This document shows, piece after piece, positions 6,073-6,343 of a DNA stretch of 6,343 nucleotides. This DNA is from Bacillota bacterium. Its GTDB lineage: Bacteria; Bacillota; Clostridia; Oscillospirales; Ruminococcaceae. A program made the position numbers and the translations under genes. Location: NCBI GenBank assembly GCA_023439605.1, contig JAEXNS010000255.1, positions 1 through 6,343 on the forward strand. The letters run 5' to 3'. Position 1 is the stretch's first letter; the number at the start of each line of letters is the position of its first letter. The notes under the pieces were generated by a model. It made no database searches, was not told the origin of the DNA, and worked only from the letters and a program-made list of their open reading frames with translations.

Positions 6073-6295
6073 ATTTATATCCCATTCCTCTCAATGTTAC
6101 AATGAATTTTCGGTATTCTCCTAAACTGTTTCTTAGCATTTTTATGTGGGTGTCTACAGTTCTATCATCACCAAAAAAATCATATCCCCAAACATTTTCA
6201 AGTAATTTGTTACGTGATAAAGCTAGATTATTATTTCTAACTAAATAAAAAAGTAGATCATACTCTTTGGGTGTCATATTTATTTTTGATTTTTT
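6059..6295 (-). pseudogene. Response regulator fragment: OmpR-type DNA-binding domain without receiver
   Basis: The frame ending at TAA 6061-6059 encodes the core of an OmpR/PhoB winged-helix domain. Counting from the internal ATG at 6277, it shows TPKEYDLLFYLVRN (2-15), SRNKLLENVWGYDF (21-34), the recognition helix around RTVDTHIKMLRNSLG (39-53) and the wing IVTLRGMGYKFEA (59-71). Homology-like residues (KKSKIN) continue upstream of that ATG to a TAA at 6298-6296. ATG 6277 has no ribosome binding site, so it is probably not a true start. The early beta strands of the domain and the whole receiver are missing from this frame. Stops in the other two frames at 6339-6337 and 6335-6333 mean one frame correction cannot restore it within the window. 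Its place just before the kinase marks it as the kinase's cognate regulator. The gene may continue beyond the window edge in damaged form. Confidence 0.75.
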
Positions 6296-6343
6296 TTATG
6301 TTGTGTAGTAAATTTACTTTTATTTTCACAATTTATTCACAAT

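Noticed and set aside
6063..6248. 61-codon plus-strand open frame opposite the response regulator and kinase junction
   Set aside because: It is antisense to the conserved winged-helix domain and has no ribosome site, so it is a shadow frame.

Overview
The window is AT-rich DNA with strong GGAGG-type ribosome binding sites, compact rho-independent terminators and Firmicute-style genes. It most resembles a low-GC Clostridia-type bacterium; I cannot name the species. Two plus-strand genes (CTP synthase pyrG and an L-lactate/malate dehydrogenase family enzyme) face three minus-strand genes (an unrecognised four-helix membrane protein, a sensor histidine kinase and the DNA-binding end of its OmpR-type response regulator). 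The two sets meet at a shared hairpin near 3474-3511.

Layout, left to right. Positions 1-127 hold the last 41 codons of an unrecognised plus-strand gene, closed by a terminator (137-175). Positions 176-587 hold no protein gene. They contain a good sigma-A-type promoter (209-237), a stretch of raised GC with nested complementary segments (about 311-509) that looks like a structured RNA, and a perfect 17-bp hairpin (522-558) just before the pyrG ribosome binding site. pyrG (588-2192) is full length and well conserved but carries an in-frame TAA at codon 29, where the E. coli enzyme has Leu29, directly after the P-loop. A strong terminator (2195-2239) follows. The 310-base gap before the next gene holds a promoter (2248-2276), a leader of about 220 bases and a 9-bp inverted repeat. 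The dehydrogenase (2503-3462) has the full LDH/MDH catalytic set, but has Arg at the specificity position where lactate dehydrogenases normally carry Gln102.

On the minus strand, reading right to left, the response regulator is represented only by its C-terminal winged-helix half. The 48 bases directly upstream of the homologous segment have stops in all three frames, so the receiver domain cannot be joined to it by a single frame correction. The histidine kinase (6072-4633, TTG start) is intact and overlaps the regulator by 14 bases. A 216-base gap with two hairpins follows. The second hairpin sits only 19 bases before the ribosome binding site of the membrane protein gene (4416-3523), so that gene must be transcribed through it.

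The two themes worth attention are gene damage (a nonsense codon in an otherwise intact essential-type enzyme and a broken regulator beside an intact kinase) and RNA-level control (a candidate structured RNA before pyrG and an attenuator-like hairpin before the membrane protein). I found no CRISPR array, insertion sequence, tRNA or rRNA. Nothing here amounts to a clearly new multi-gene system.
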